The translations under genes and the position numbers were made by a program. DNA of 64,000 nucleotides from Bombella pluederhausensis (GTDB taxonomy: Bacteria; Pseudomonadota; Alphaproteobacteria; Acetobacterales; Acetobacteraceae), in assembly GCF_026385525.1 (NCBI RefSeq), contig NZ_JANIDY010000001.1:744001-808000 (forward strand), read 5' to 3'. The first letter of the stretch is position 1. Each line of letters opens with the position of its first letter. Below are positions 57,143 to 64,000 of this stretch, one piece after another. Under the pieces are notes generated by a model. That model ran no database searches. It was not told the origin of the DNA and saw nothing but the letters and a program-made list of their open reading frames with translations.

Positions 57143-58165
57143 TTAGGAGAACACACCACTTTCAAAGGCTTCTTCCCACGTTCCCTGAGTGGAAGCACGG
57201 GAATATTCGGTCGCACGATTCTCAAAGAAATTGGTATGCTCGACAGCGTTCAGCATGTCATCAACCCATGGGAGCGGGTTTTCATCAATGCCATAGATCG
57301 GGTCCAACCCGAGCTGTGTCAAACGGCGATCCGCAATAAACCGAATGTAACGCTCCACCTGCTGGGCAGACAGCCCTTCCACCGGCCCCATCTCGAACGC
57401 CAGTTCAATGAAGGCATCTTCGTGCGACACGGTCTGACGGGCAATTTCCACCAGTTCGGCCCGGAAGTCTTCCGTCCAGATTTCCGGATTTTCCCGGATG
57501 AAGGTACGGAACAGCCGGATCATGGAAAGACAATGCAGCGTCTCATCACGCACAGACCACGAAACGATCTGCCCCATGCCCTTCAGCTTATTGAAGCGGG
57601 GGAAATTCAGCAGAATGGCGAAGGACGCAAAAAGCTGTAACCCTTCCATAAAGGCCCCGAAGGCCGCCATCGTCTTGGCAATCTCACGCTTGCTGTTGAT
57701 GTTGAAGGACTGCATGTAATCATACTTGTCCTTCATCTCCTTATACTTCAGAAATGCCGAATATTCAGTTTCCGGCATCCCAATCGTATCCAGAAGATGC
57801 GAGTAGGCTGCGATATGGATGGTCTCGATATTAGAGAAACATGAGAGCATCATCAGAACTTCAGTCGGCTTGAAGACCTGACTGTAATACTTCATGTACG
57901 CAGAATTGACCTCCACATCAGCCTGCGTGAAAAAGCGAAAGATCTGCGTCACGAGATTCTGCTCGGCTTCAGAGAGCTTGCGGTGCCAGTCTTTCACATC
58001 TTCAGCCAACGGCACTTCCTCCGGCAGCCAATGCAGACGCTGCTGGGTCAGCCAAGCATCATAAGCCCAAGGGTAGCGAAACGGCTTATAAACCGGGTTC
58101 TCCACCAGAAGATTGGCCTGCTCGGCAGATTCCGGTGCCTGTGGCAATGGGGTGCCGTCTGTCAT
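57143..58165 (-). CDS. nrdB: Class Ia ribonucleotide reductase small subunit
   Basis: Diiron-tyrosyl protein of 340 residues. Ligands are recognisable: Asp in TQADVEVNSAY, Glu and His in SNIETIH, Glu in MEGLQLF, and Glu-His in VRDETLH; the radical tyrosine fits IHIAAYSHL. No ATP-cone is fused. It follows nrdA after a 103-nt gap that folds into three hairpins. Confidence 0.95.
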   Translation of the reverse strand: MTDGTPLPQAPESAEQANLLVENPVYKPFRYPWAYDAWLTQQRLHWLPEEVPLAEDVKDWHRKLSEAEQNLVTQIFRFFTQADVEVNSAYMKYYSQVFKPTEVLMMLSCFSNIETIHIAAYSHLLDTIGMPETEYSAFLKYKEMKDKYDYMQSFNINSKREIAKTMAAFGAFMEGLQLFASFAILLNFPRFNKLKGMGQIVSWSVRDETLHCLSMIRLFRTFIRENPEIWTEDFRAELVEIARQTVSHEDAFIELAFEMGPVEGLSAQQVERYIRFIADRRLTQLGLDPIYGIDENPLPWVDDMLNAVEHTNFFENRATEYSRASTQGTWEEAFESGVFS

Positions 58166-58200
58166 CTCATGAAACCTTTTTTCCTAGTCAGCTCTCGTGC

Positions 58201-58278
58201 CTGCCCCCTGAAACATAGGGGGCATCCTCCCAGCCAGCTCACAGGGCTGGGCCATCACCTCCCCTGCCTTACTGGCAG
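58201..58278 (-). other. Three consecutive hairpins between nrdA and nrdB
   Basis: Three perfect stems: TGCCCCCT/AGGGGGCA (58201-58223), CCCAGCC/GGCTGGG (58228-58250) and CCTGCC/GGCAGG (58262-58278), the last overlapping the nrdA stop. None is followed by a T-run on the minus strand. They may control the relative output of nrdA and nrdB or mark a processing site. Confidence 0.6.
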
Positions 58279-60182
58279 GAGAGACATTCTTCATAGCTCC
58301 CGACGCCACTCTCCGCATGGCGTGGTGTCGCCTGAGGAAGATGATCGTCATCGCCCTCCATGATATCACGCTTCACGGCGACATTGGAGACCGTATCAGC
58401 CCGCTGGATGGAGAGTGAGCGGCAGTAATAGAGCGATTTCACGCCCTTCTTCCATGCCTCATAATGGATACGCACAAGGTCACGCTTATGCACATCTGCC
58501 GGCAGGAACAAATTGACGGACTGCGACTGGCAGATGAACGGCGCACGGTCTGCCGCATGTTCAATGACCCAACGCTGATCAATCTCGAAAGCTGTCTTGA
58601 AGACATCTTTCTCATCCTGCGTCAGGAAGTCGAGATGCTGAACCGACCCCTTGCTGAGCGTGATGGAAGACCAGACTTCATCCGTGTCCCGGTCATATTT
58701 TTGCAGCAGCTTAGCCAGATGGCGGTTCCGCACCGTGAAAGACCCGGACAATGTCTTCTGAAGGAACACATTGGCACTGATCGGATCGATACCGGGGCTG
58801 GAATTACCAGCAATGATGGAGATGGAGGCTGTCGGTGCAACGGCCATCTTGTGAGAGAAACGCTCCTGAATGCCATATTCCGCAGCATCCGGGCACGGTC
58901 CCCGTGTCGCAGCGAGCTCACGAGAGGCTGCCGCTGCCTGCGTGGAAATATGCTCAAAGAACTTCTTATTCCACACCTTCGCCATCACACTGCCAAACGG
59001 CACCATCTTGGACTGAAGGAAAGAATGGAACCCCATCACACCAAGCCCAACGGAACGCTCACGCATGGCAGCGTAGCGGGCATGTTCCATATCATCAGGG
59101 GCGTTATCGATGAAATCCTGCAGTACGTTATCAAGGAACAGCATCACATCCTTGATGAACAGCGGGTCATCCTTCCACTCATCCCAATATTCGAGATTCA
59201 GGGATGAAAGACAGCAGACAGCCGTACGGGTCTTGCCGTGCTGGTCGATCCCTGTCGGCAGGGTGATTTCGGCACACAGATTTGACGTCTTGATCTCAAG
59301 ACCAGCCAAACGGTGATGTTCAGGACGAGCCCGATTCACCGTATCCGAGAACACGATATAAGGCTCACCCTGCTCCATGCGGGCCGTCAGAAGACGGATC
59401 CACAGGGCACGGGCAGACACCTTACGAATAACGCTATGATCCTTGGGCGATACGAGCGGCCATTCCTCATCCCCTGCCACAGCCCGCATGAAGTCATCTG
59501 TCAGCAGAACGCCATGATGCAGGTTGAGAGCCTTACGATTCGGATCACCCCCCGTAGGGCGGCGCATCTCAATGAATTCTTCAATCTCCGGGTGCCAGAT
59601 CGGGAGATAGACTGCAGCCGACCCACGACGCAGGCTTCCCTGACTGATGGCCAGTGTCAGACTGTCCATCACTCGGATAAACGGAATCACACCGGATGTC
59701 TTACCGTTCCGCCCAATATTCTCACCAATGGAGCGAAGATTACCCCAGTAAGAGCCAATCCCGCCCCCCTTGGCGGCCAGCCAGACATTTTCATTCCAGA
59801 GACCAACGATCCCCTCAAGACTATCTTCCGATTCATTCAGGAAGCAGGAAATCGGCAGGCCACGACTTGTCCCACCATTGGAAAGGATCGGTGTTGCCGG
59901 CATGAACCAGTGACGGGACATATAGTCATAAATACGCTGGGCATGCCCCTCATCCGCACCATAGCGGGACGCAACACGGGCAAAGAGCCCCTGATATGTT
60001 TCGCCCTCCAGCAAATAGCGGTCATCCAGCGTAGCACGACCGAAGGCCGTCAGACGCTCATCACATTCCGGGTTCGTCCGGACAGGGTGGCGCCCCGGAA
60101 GCTGTACAACCTGTGGAAAGAGCTCGGGTTCCTCTGGCCCACCCGTCACTTGGGCGGACGTCCGCGCATCATGCATTGTCAT
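58269..60182 (-). CDS. nrdA: Class Ia ribonucleotide reductase large subunit without ATP-cone
   Basis: Protein of 637 residues, shorter than the about 760 of E. coli, because it begins near the catalytic domain and lacks the N-terminal ATP-cone. Catalytic cysteines are visible in LPISCFLNES, TSNLCAEI and AVCCLSSLNL, the radical-transfer tyrosines in LYYCRS, and the C-terminal redox pair in CLSC. Without the cone the enzyme should not show dATP inhibition at that site. Candidate NrdR boxes lie about 108-156 nt upstream. Confidence 0.95.
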   Translation of the reverse strand: MTMHDARTSAQVTGGPEEPELFPQVVQLPGRHPVRTNPECDERLTAFGRATLDDRYLLEGETYQGLFARVASRYGADEGHAQRIYDYMSRHWFMPATPILSNGGTSRGLPISCFLNESEDSLEGIVGLWNENVWLAAKGGGIGSYWGNLRSIGENIGRNGKTSGVIPFIRVMDSLTLAISQGSLRRGSAAVYLPIWHPEIEEFIEMRRPTGGDPNRKALNLHHGVLLTDDFMRAVAGDEEWPLVSPKDHSVIRKVSARALWIRLLTARMEQGEPYIVFSDTVNRARPEHHRLAGLEIKTSNLCAEITLPTGIDQHGKTRTAVCCLSSLNLEYWDEWKDDPLFIKDVMLFLDNVLQDFIDNAPDDMEHARYAAMRERSVGLGVMGFHSFLQSKMVPFGSVMAKVWNKKFFEHISTQAAAASRELAATRGPCPDAAEYGIQERFSHKMAVAPTASISIIAGNSSPGIDPISANVFLQKTLSGSFTVRNRHLAKLLQKYDRDTDEVWSSITLSKGSVQHLDFLTQDEKDVFKTAFEIDQRWVIEHAADRAPFICQSQSVNLFLPADVHKRDLVRIHYEAWKKGVKSLYYCRSLSIQRADTVSNVAVKRDIMEGDDDHLPQATPRHAESGVGSYEECLSCQ

Positions 60183-60289
60183 GAATCGAGCCCCTCATTT
60201 CAGCATCATTTTGGCTTAAAACAGTGCCCTCATCTCCCATGGATGGGAGGAAGATTTCAAGCCTTGTTTTTCATGAAAACTTATGCCTG

Positions 60290-60305
60290 AGGGAATATAT
60301 AGGGG
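60290..60305. promoter_or_regulatory. Candidate NrdR box 1
   Basis: The sequence AGGGAATATATAGGGG matches 11 of 16 positions of the consensus-like ACACAATATATAGTGT. It pairs with the better box at 60323; start-to-start distance is 33 nt, near the 31-33 nt usual for tandem NrdR boxes. Confidence 0.45.
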
Positions 60306-60322
60306 TTACGATCAGGAGTGGC

Positions 60323-60338
60323 ACACCATATCTTGTTT
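60323..60338. promoter_or_regulatory. Candidate NrdR box 2
   Basis: ACACCATATCTTGTTT matches 13 of 16 positions of the consensus-like ACACAATATATTGTGT. It lies 141-156 nt upstream of the nrdA start, so repression by NrdR is likely though the nrdR gene is not in this window. Confidence 0.5.
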
Positions 60339-60370
60339 AAAGACGCTACCCACCCCAAAATAGGCCATGC

Positions 60371-61465
60371 TCAGAGCCAACCGCACTGAGCATGGTTCCT
60401 CAAAAGTTGATCGGCAAGAATACAGGCCACCATAGCCTCAGCCACCGGAACAGCACGAATACCGATGCAGGGGTCATGCCGTCCCTTCGTTCGCACCTCA
60501 ACCGGCTCCCCATTACAGTCGATGCTAGGGACCGGTACCAGAATGGAACTGGTCGGCTTTATGGCCATGCGGGCCACAACAGGCTGGCCTGTTGATATAC
60601 CCCCCAGAATACCCCCAGCATGATTGCTCAGAAACACAGGCTCCATAGGGTTATCAGAGGGGCGGATCGGGTCAGCGTTCTCCGGCCCTTGCAGGCTGGC
60701 AACACCCATGCCATCACCGATTTCAACGGCCTTGATGCCATTAATCCCCATCAACCCACCAGCCAGCTCGGCATCCAGCTTGCCATAGACAGGCGCCCCA
60801 AGACCGGCAGGAACGCCTTCTGCCACAACCTCCAGCATGGCCCCAACAGATGAACCCGCTTTTCTCACGGTCTCCAGCTGTTCACTCCAGAGAGGCACCA
60901 TCTCGGCATCGGGTGAGAAAAAGGGATTACGCTCCACTTCTTCCCAGTCCCAGCGGGAGCGGTCCACAGTCTGACCGCCAATGCCGGTTAGGGCCCCACG
61001 GATGACGAGCTGTGGCCCGACCAACTCCCGCAGGATGACACGTGCCACAGCACCCGCCGCCACACGCATGGCCGTCTCCCGTGCTGAAGAACGCCCACCA
61101 CCACGATAATCCCGGATGCCATATTTCAGGTCATAGGCGATATCTGCATGGCCGGGGCGGTATTGCTGAGCAATCTCACCATAGTCACGAGAACGCTGAT
61201 TCGTGTTCTCAATCATCAGGGAAATCGGCGTGCCTGTTGTCTGCCCTTCAAACACGCCTGACAAAATCCTGACCTCATCCGGCTCACGACGCTGGGTCGT
61301 ATAACGGGACTGGCCCGGACGCCTCTTATCCAGCCATGGCTGAATATCTTCCTCCGACAGCTTCAGACGGGGGGGACAACCATCGATAACGCAGCCGATG
61401 GCTGGACCATGACTTTCCCCCCATGTCGTAACACGCAGCAGACGCCCGAAGCTGTTTTCAGACAT
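60371..61465 (-). CDS. aroC: Chorismate synthase
   Basis: Protein of 364 residues that makes chorismate from EPSP using reduced flavin. Family signatures [31 protein letters not shown]-type region and [17 protein letters not shown] are intact, as is [17 protein letters not shown]. It lies 6 nt downstream of fabI, so the two are one transcript. Confidence 0.97.
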   Translation of the reverse strand: MSENSFGRLLRVTTWGESHGPAIGCVIDGCPPRLKLSEEDIQPWLDKRRPGQSRYTTQRREPDEVRILSGVFEGQTTGTPISLMIENTNQRSRDYGEIAQQYRPGHADIAYDLKYGIRDYRGGGRSSARETAMRVAAGAVARVILRELVGPQLVIRGALTGIGGQTVDRSRWDWEEVERNPFFSPDAEMVPLWSEQLETVRKAGSSVGAMLEVVAEGVPAGLGAPVYGKLDAELAGGLMGINGIKAVEIGDGMGVASLQGPENADPIRPSDNPMEPVFLSNHAGGILGGISTGQPVVARMAIKPTSSILVPVPSIDCNGEPVEVRTKGRHDPCIGIRAVPVAEAMVACILADQLLRNHAQCGWL

Positions 61466-61471
61466 TGGCTC

Positions 61472-62323
61472 TTATTCTCCTGAAGCGAGGGTCATATCAG
61501 GGGCTTCAGGGTTCTTCATGCCGATAATGTTATAGCCACAATCCACATGATGAATCTCACCCGTCACACCTGTTGAAAGGTCAGACAGGAAATACAGGCC
61601 AGAGCCCCCCACATCCTTCAGGGAAACATTACGCTCCAGCGGGGCATTAACCTGATTCCAGCGCAGGATATAGCGGAAATCGCCAATCCCGTTGGCAGCC
61701 AGCGTCATGATCGGCCCAGCGGAAATACCGTTAACGCGAATATTGTCACGACCAAGGTCCACAGCCATGTAGCGGACGGATGCTTCCAGCGCTGCCTTGG
61801 CCACACCCATCACATTGTAGTGCGGCATGACACGCTCAGCCCCCAGATAGGTCAGCGTCAGGATAGAGCCACCTTCATTCATCATGGCCGAAGCACGGCG
61901 GGCCACTGCCGTGAAGGAGAAGCAGGAAATGTCCATCGCCTGAAGGAACGCCTCACGCGGGGTATCCAGATACCGCCCACGGAGATACTGCTTGTCTGCC
62001 CAGCCAATGGCATGGACAACAAAGTCGATCTTGCCCCATTCTTTTTCAATTTCATCGAACGTAGCGTTGATGGCGGCATCATCGCTCACGTCACAGGGCA
62101 GAACCATGCTGGACCCGACACTCTCTGCCAGCGGGCGCACACGCTTACCCAGCGCCTCCCCCTGATAGGTAAAGGCAATCTCGGCTCCCTGATCGGCGCA
62201 GGACTTTGCAATAGCCCAAGCAATGGAGTTCTTGTTTGCCACACCCATGACAACACCACGCTTGCCAGCCATGAGTGTTCCCTTGGCTATTTCCTGCTGC
62301 GCGTGCGCTCCTGTTTCTGACAT
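61472..62323 (-). CDS. fabI: Enoyl-ACP reductase (FabI)
   Basis: NADH-dependent reductase of 283 residues closing each fatty acid elongation round. It has the FabI-type cofactor motif MGVANKNSIAWAIAK, the active-site YNVMGVAKAALE (Tyr-x6-Lys), and the ISAGPIMTLAANGI loop. The ATG at 62323 follows AAGGGG by about 7 nt; the frame extends further to 62380. Confidence 0.97.
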   Translation of the reverse strand: MSETGAHAQQEIAKGTLMAGKRGVVMGVANKNSIAWAIAKSCADQGAEIAFTYQGEALGKRVRPLAESVGSSMVLPCDVSDDAAINATFDEIEKEWGKIDFVVHAIGWADKQYLRGRYLDTPREAFLQAMDISCFSFTAVARRASAMMNEGGSILTLTYLGAERVMPHYNVMGVAKAALEASVRYMAVDLGRDNIRVNGISAGPIMTLAANGIGDFRYILRWNQVNAPLERNVSLKDVGGSGLYFLSDLSTGVTGEIHHVDCGYNIIGMKNPEAPDMTLASGE

Positions 62324-62494
62324 GGTCAGCCCCCTTGAGGATAATCTTCCATCTAAAATAAGTGGGTCATCTCGTTGCACAAGGATGATCTTACGGCAAG
62401 ACTTCTCTATCTTTCAGGGAAAAAATTTCCCTTCCCGCCTGCATTGTGTCGGGTAGATGATGCGAAAATGCACCACCATACTGGGTAGCAGTCT

Positions 62495-63769
62495 ATGCGC
62501 CGTTACACTCATTTTACCTTTTCAGTCGCTCCTCTCCTCTGGTGCTGGTCGCTTATCGGTCATGCGGCCATGCCGTTGCTGCGCCACCACGCGCGCAAAC
62601 GGCTCTCAAAAGGCAAAGAAAATCCGAAGCGCCTGCCTGAGCGTTTTGGGCAACCCAGTCTGCCACAGCCATCACCCGGCAGCCCTGTTCTCTGGGTACA
62701 TGCCGCCAGCGTGGGCGAAAGCCGCTGCATCCTGCCCGTCATTGACCATCTGCTCGCCGATTGTCCCGACCTCACCATCCTCATGACCACGGCGACCCTC
62801 ACAGGTGGAGAGACCGTGGCTGCTCACCCCGCCACCCGCACAGGTCGTCTCCTTCATCAGCTCTGCCCTTATGATGCGCCCCATCTCGTCAGGCGCTTCA
62901 TGGCCTTCTGGCAGCCTGTGGGGCTGGTACTAACAGAAAGCGAGTTATGGCCGGGAATGCTCTGTTTATGTCAGGAAAAGCATATTCCTGTAATGCTGCT
63001 TAATGGCCGTCTATCCACCCGTTCCAGAAAGCGCTGGCATCTGGCGGCACCGCTCCTACGGTCCCTCCTGCACCCCTGCCGCTGGATCATGCCGCGCAAC
63101 GAAGAAGACGCCAGAGGCTTTGCCCGATTCGGTATCGGGCCTCTCTTGCCTGCCGCTGACCTGAAAGAAGATGCTCCCTCACCGTCTTTCAACCCGGACG
63201 ATGCGAAAAAGCTTCACCATACGCTGGGTCATCGGCCTGTTTTTCTCGCCATCTCCACCCACCCCGGTGAAGAAGACATCATCGTAGAGGCAACATTGAA
63301 GGCACAACGGAGCCGACCTGACCTCCTGACCATCATTATTCCCCGCCATCCTGAACGTGGGGCAGAGCTTGCCCGGCGCTTTCAAGCCCCTCGCCGCTCA
63401 ACAGGACACATGCCAACCGACCAAGATACCTTCTGGATTGCCGATACCCTAGGTGAAGTCGGCCTCTTTCTGACCATTGCAGAACGTACCTTCATAGGGA
63501 ATTCACTCTGCTCTCCCGGTGGCGGACACAATCCTCTGGAACCCCTGCATTTCCGGCGTCCTACAGCCATCGGCCCCTACATGCAAAACTGGCGTACCCT
63601 CTGTACCCAACATGCTTCTTCCCTTCACAAAATTGACAGTGCTGAGACTCTCACACACTGGCTGATAGAAACCGACCTCCCCCTCCCACCTGTTCCCCAA
63701 CGCAATGAAGCCTGCAGAAAGGCAGCTCGCCATATTAAGGACATAATTATGCCTAATAAGGCATTTTGA
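62495..63769 (+). CDS. waaA: 3-deoxy-D-manno-octulosonic acid (Kdo) transferase
   Basis: Protein of 424 residues adding Kdo to lipid A on the inner leaflet of the inner membrane. N-terminal hydrophobic helix at about 8-28, WVHAASVGE signature with the catalytic glutamate, TESELWPG, and the C-terminal SPGGGHNPLEP donor site. Its stop shares a nucleotide with the lpxK start (TGATG). Divergent from fabI across a 171-nt gap with no other gene. Confidence 0.95.
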   Translation: MRRYTHFTFSVAPLLWCWSLIGHAAMPLLRHHARKRLSKGKENPKRLPERFGQPSLPQPSPGSPVLWVHAASVGESRCILPVIDHLLADCPDLTILMTTATLTGGETVAAHPATRTGRLLHQLCPYDAPHLVRRFMAFWQPVGLVLTESELWPGMLCLCQEKHIPVMLLNGRLSTRSRKRWHLAAPLLRSLLHPCRWIMPRNEEDARGFARFGIGPLLPAADLKEDAPSPSFNPDDAKKLHHTLGHRPVFLAISTHPGEEDIIVEATLKAQRSRPDLLTIIIPRHPERGAELARRFQAPRRSTGHMPTDQDTFWIADTLGEVGLFLTIAERTFIGNSLCSPGGGHNPLEPLHFRRPTAIGPYMQNWRTLCTQHASSLHKIDSAETLTHWLIETDLPLPPVPQRNEACRKAARHIKDIIMPNKAF

Positions 63770-64000
63770 TGAGACTGACTGCGCCATCCTTTTGGCATTC
63801 CCCTACTCCAACAGGACTATCGAACCTTCTGCTCCCCCTCAGCAGAGTGACCAGCCATCTTACCCGGCACCGTCAGACAAAACCGTCTCTCAAGCTTCCT
63901 GTTCCTATTCTCTGCTGTGGCAACATTACCGTGGGTGGAGCAGGTAAAACCCCCCTGACCCTTCATCTGGCTCAGAAGCTCATCCAAAGAGGTCGCAAAC
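63769..64000 (+). CDS. lpxK: Tetraacyldisaccharide 4'-kinase, partial
   Basis: The first 77 residues are visible before the right edge. The Walker A motif NITVGGAGKTPLT is diagnostic for LpxK, which phosphorylates the 4' position of the lipid A disaccharide. It is coupled to waaA by TGATG. Confidence 0.92.
   Translation, partial: MRLTAPSFWHSPTPTGLSNLLLPLSRVTSHLTRHRQTKPSLKLPVPILCCGNITVGGAGKTPLTLHLAQKLIQRGRK

Noticed and set aside
58464-59207. Open frame of 247 codons on the plus strand opposite the 3' half of nrdA
   Set aside because: Another antisense frame of nrdA without motifs.
59313-60290. Open frame of 325 codons on the plus strand opposite nrdA
   Set aside because: Antisense shadow of nrdA, whose catalytic cysteines and tyrosines fix the coding strand; the shadow also runs into the regulatory region.

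Overview
The window reads as an ordinary chromosomal stretch of an acetic acid bacterium (Acetobacteraceae, Alphaproteobacteria). The clues are two tandem copies of a two-subunit PQQ polyol dehydrogenase of the SldB/SldA type, a very long glutamine-rich SMC protein, a glutathione-dependent formaldehyde pathway, alphaproteobacterial CarD, and the fabD-fabG-acpP-fabF-mltG order. Base composition looks moderate (mid-50s % GC by eye). The DNA is gene-dense with many 4-nt start/stop overlaps. I saw no rRNA, tRNA, insertion sequence, prophage or CRISPR array, and no gap without a gene longer than about 300 bases.

Layout. 1-7322: an envelope-lipid locus. It holds a DAG-kinase-family lipid kinase (cut by the left edge), then a coupled run of metallophosphoesterase, LptF-type permease, LptG-type permease, fatty-acid hydroxylase and MobA-like nucleotidyltransferase, then an opposing GINT1-N-like beta-propeller protein and an inositol-phosphatase family enzyme. 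7366-13509: a SYLF lipid-binding protein, then mltG-fabF-acpP-fabG-fabD on the minus strand and a glycine-betaine-binding-like protein with no signal peptide. 13635-17712: M13 peptidase, ferritin-like diiron protein, biotin synthase. 17786-23492: a five-gene minus-strand operon of a dCache-GAF-cyclase-like sensor, MlaE permease, an ABC ATPase-like subunit with lost catalytic motifs, an MCE (MlaD) protein and a TPR lipoprotein. 23568-30297: ygfZ, hisI, formaldehyde detoxification (frmA-frmB), bestrophin, carD, a short-chain dehydrogenase and YceI. 30367-42500: tamA-tamB, plsC, miaB-phoH-ybeY-CBS protein, DsbA-like thioredoxin. 42546-48218: smc, phosphoesterase, chorismate mutase. 48261-53624: the duplicated sldBA pair. 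53735-64000: a small unknown protein, pyrE, murI, ispB, nrdA-nrdB with candidate NrdR boxes, fabI-aroC, waaA and the start of lpxK.

Taken together the window is rich in lipid and envelope functions: fatty acid synthesis, lipid A/Kdo assembly, outer-membrane protein assembly and transport, MCE lipid transport, and the left-end cluster, which resembles loci that modify and export a special lipid, possibly a sphingolipid. The periplasmic oxidative metabolism typical of these bacteria is represented by the two SldBA enzymes. The most unusual items are the MCE operon whose ATPase and cyclase domains both appear catalytically dead, the left-end lipid locus, and the mosaic sldBA duplication with a conserved upstream element.
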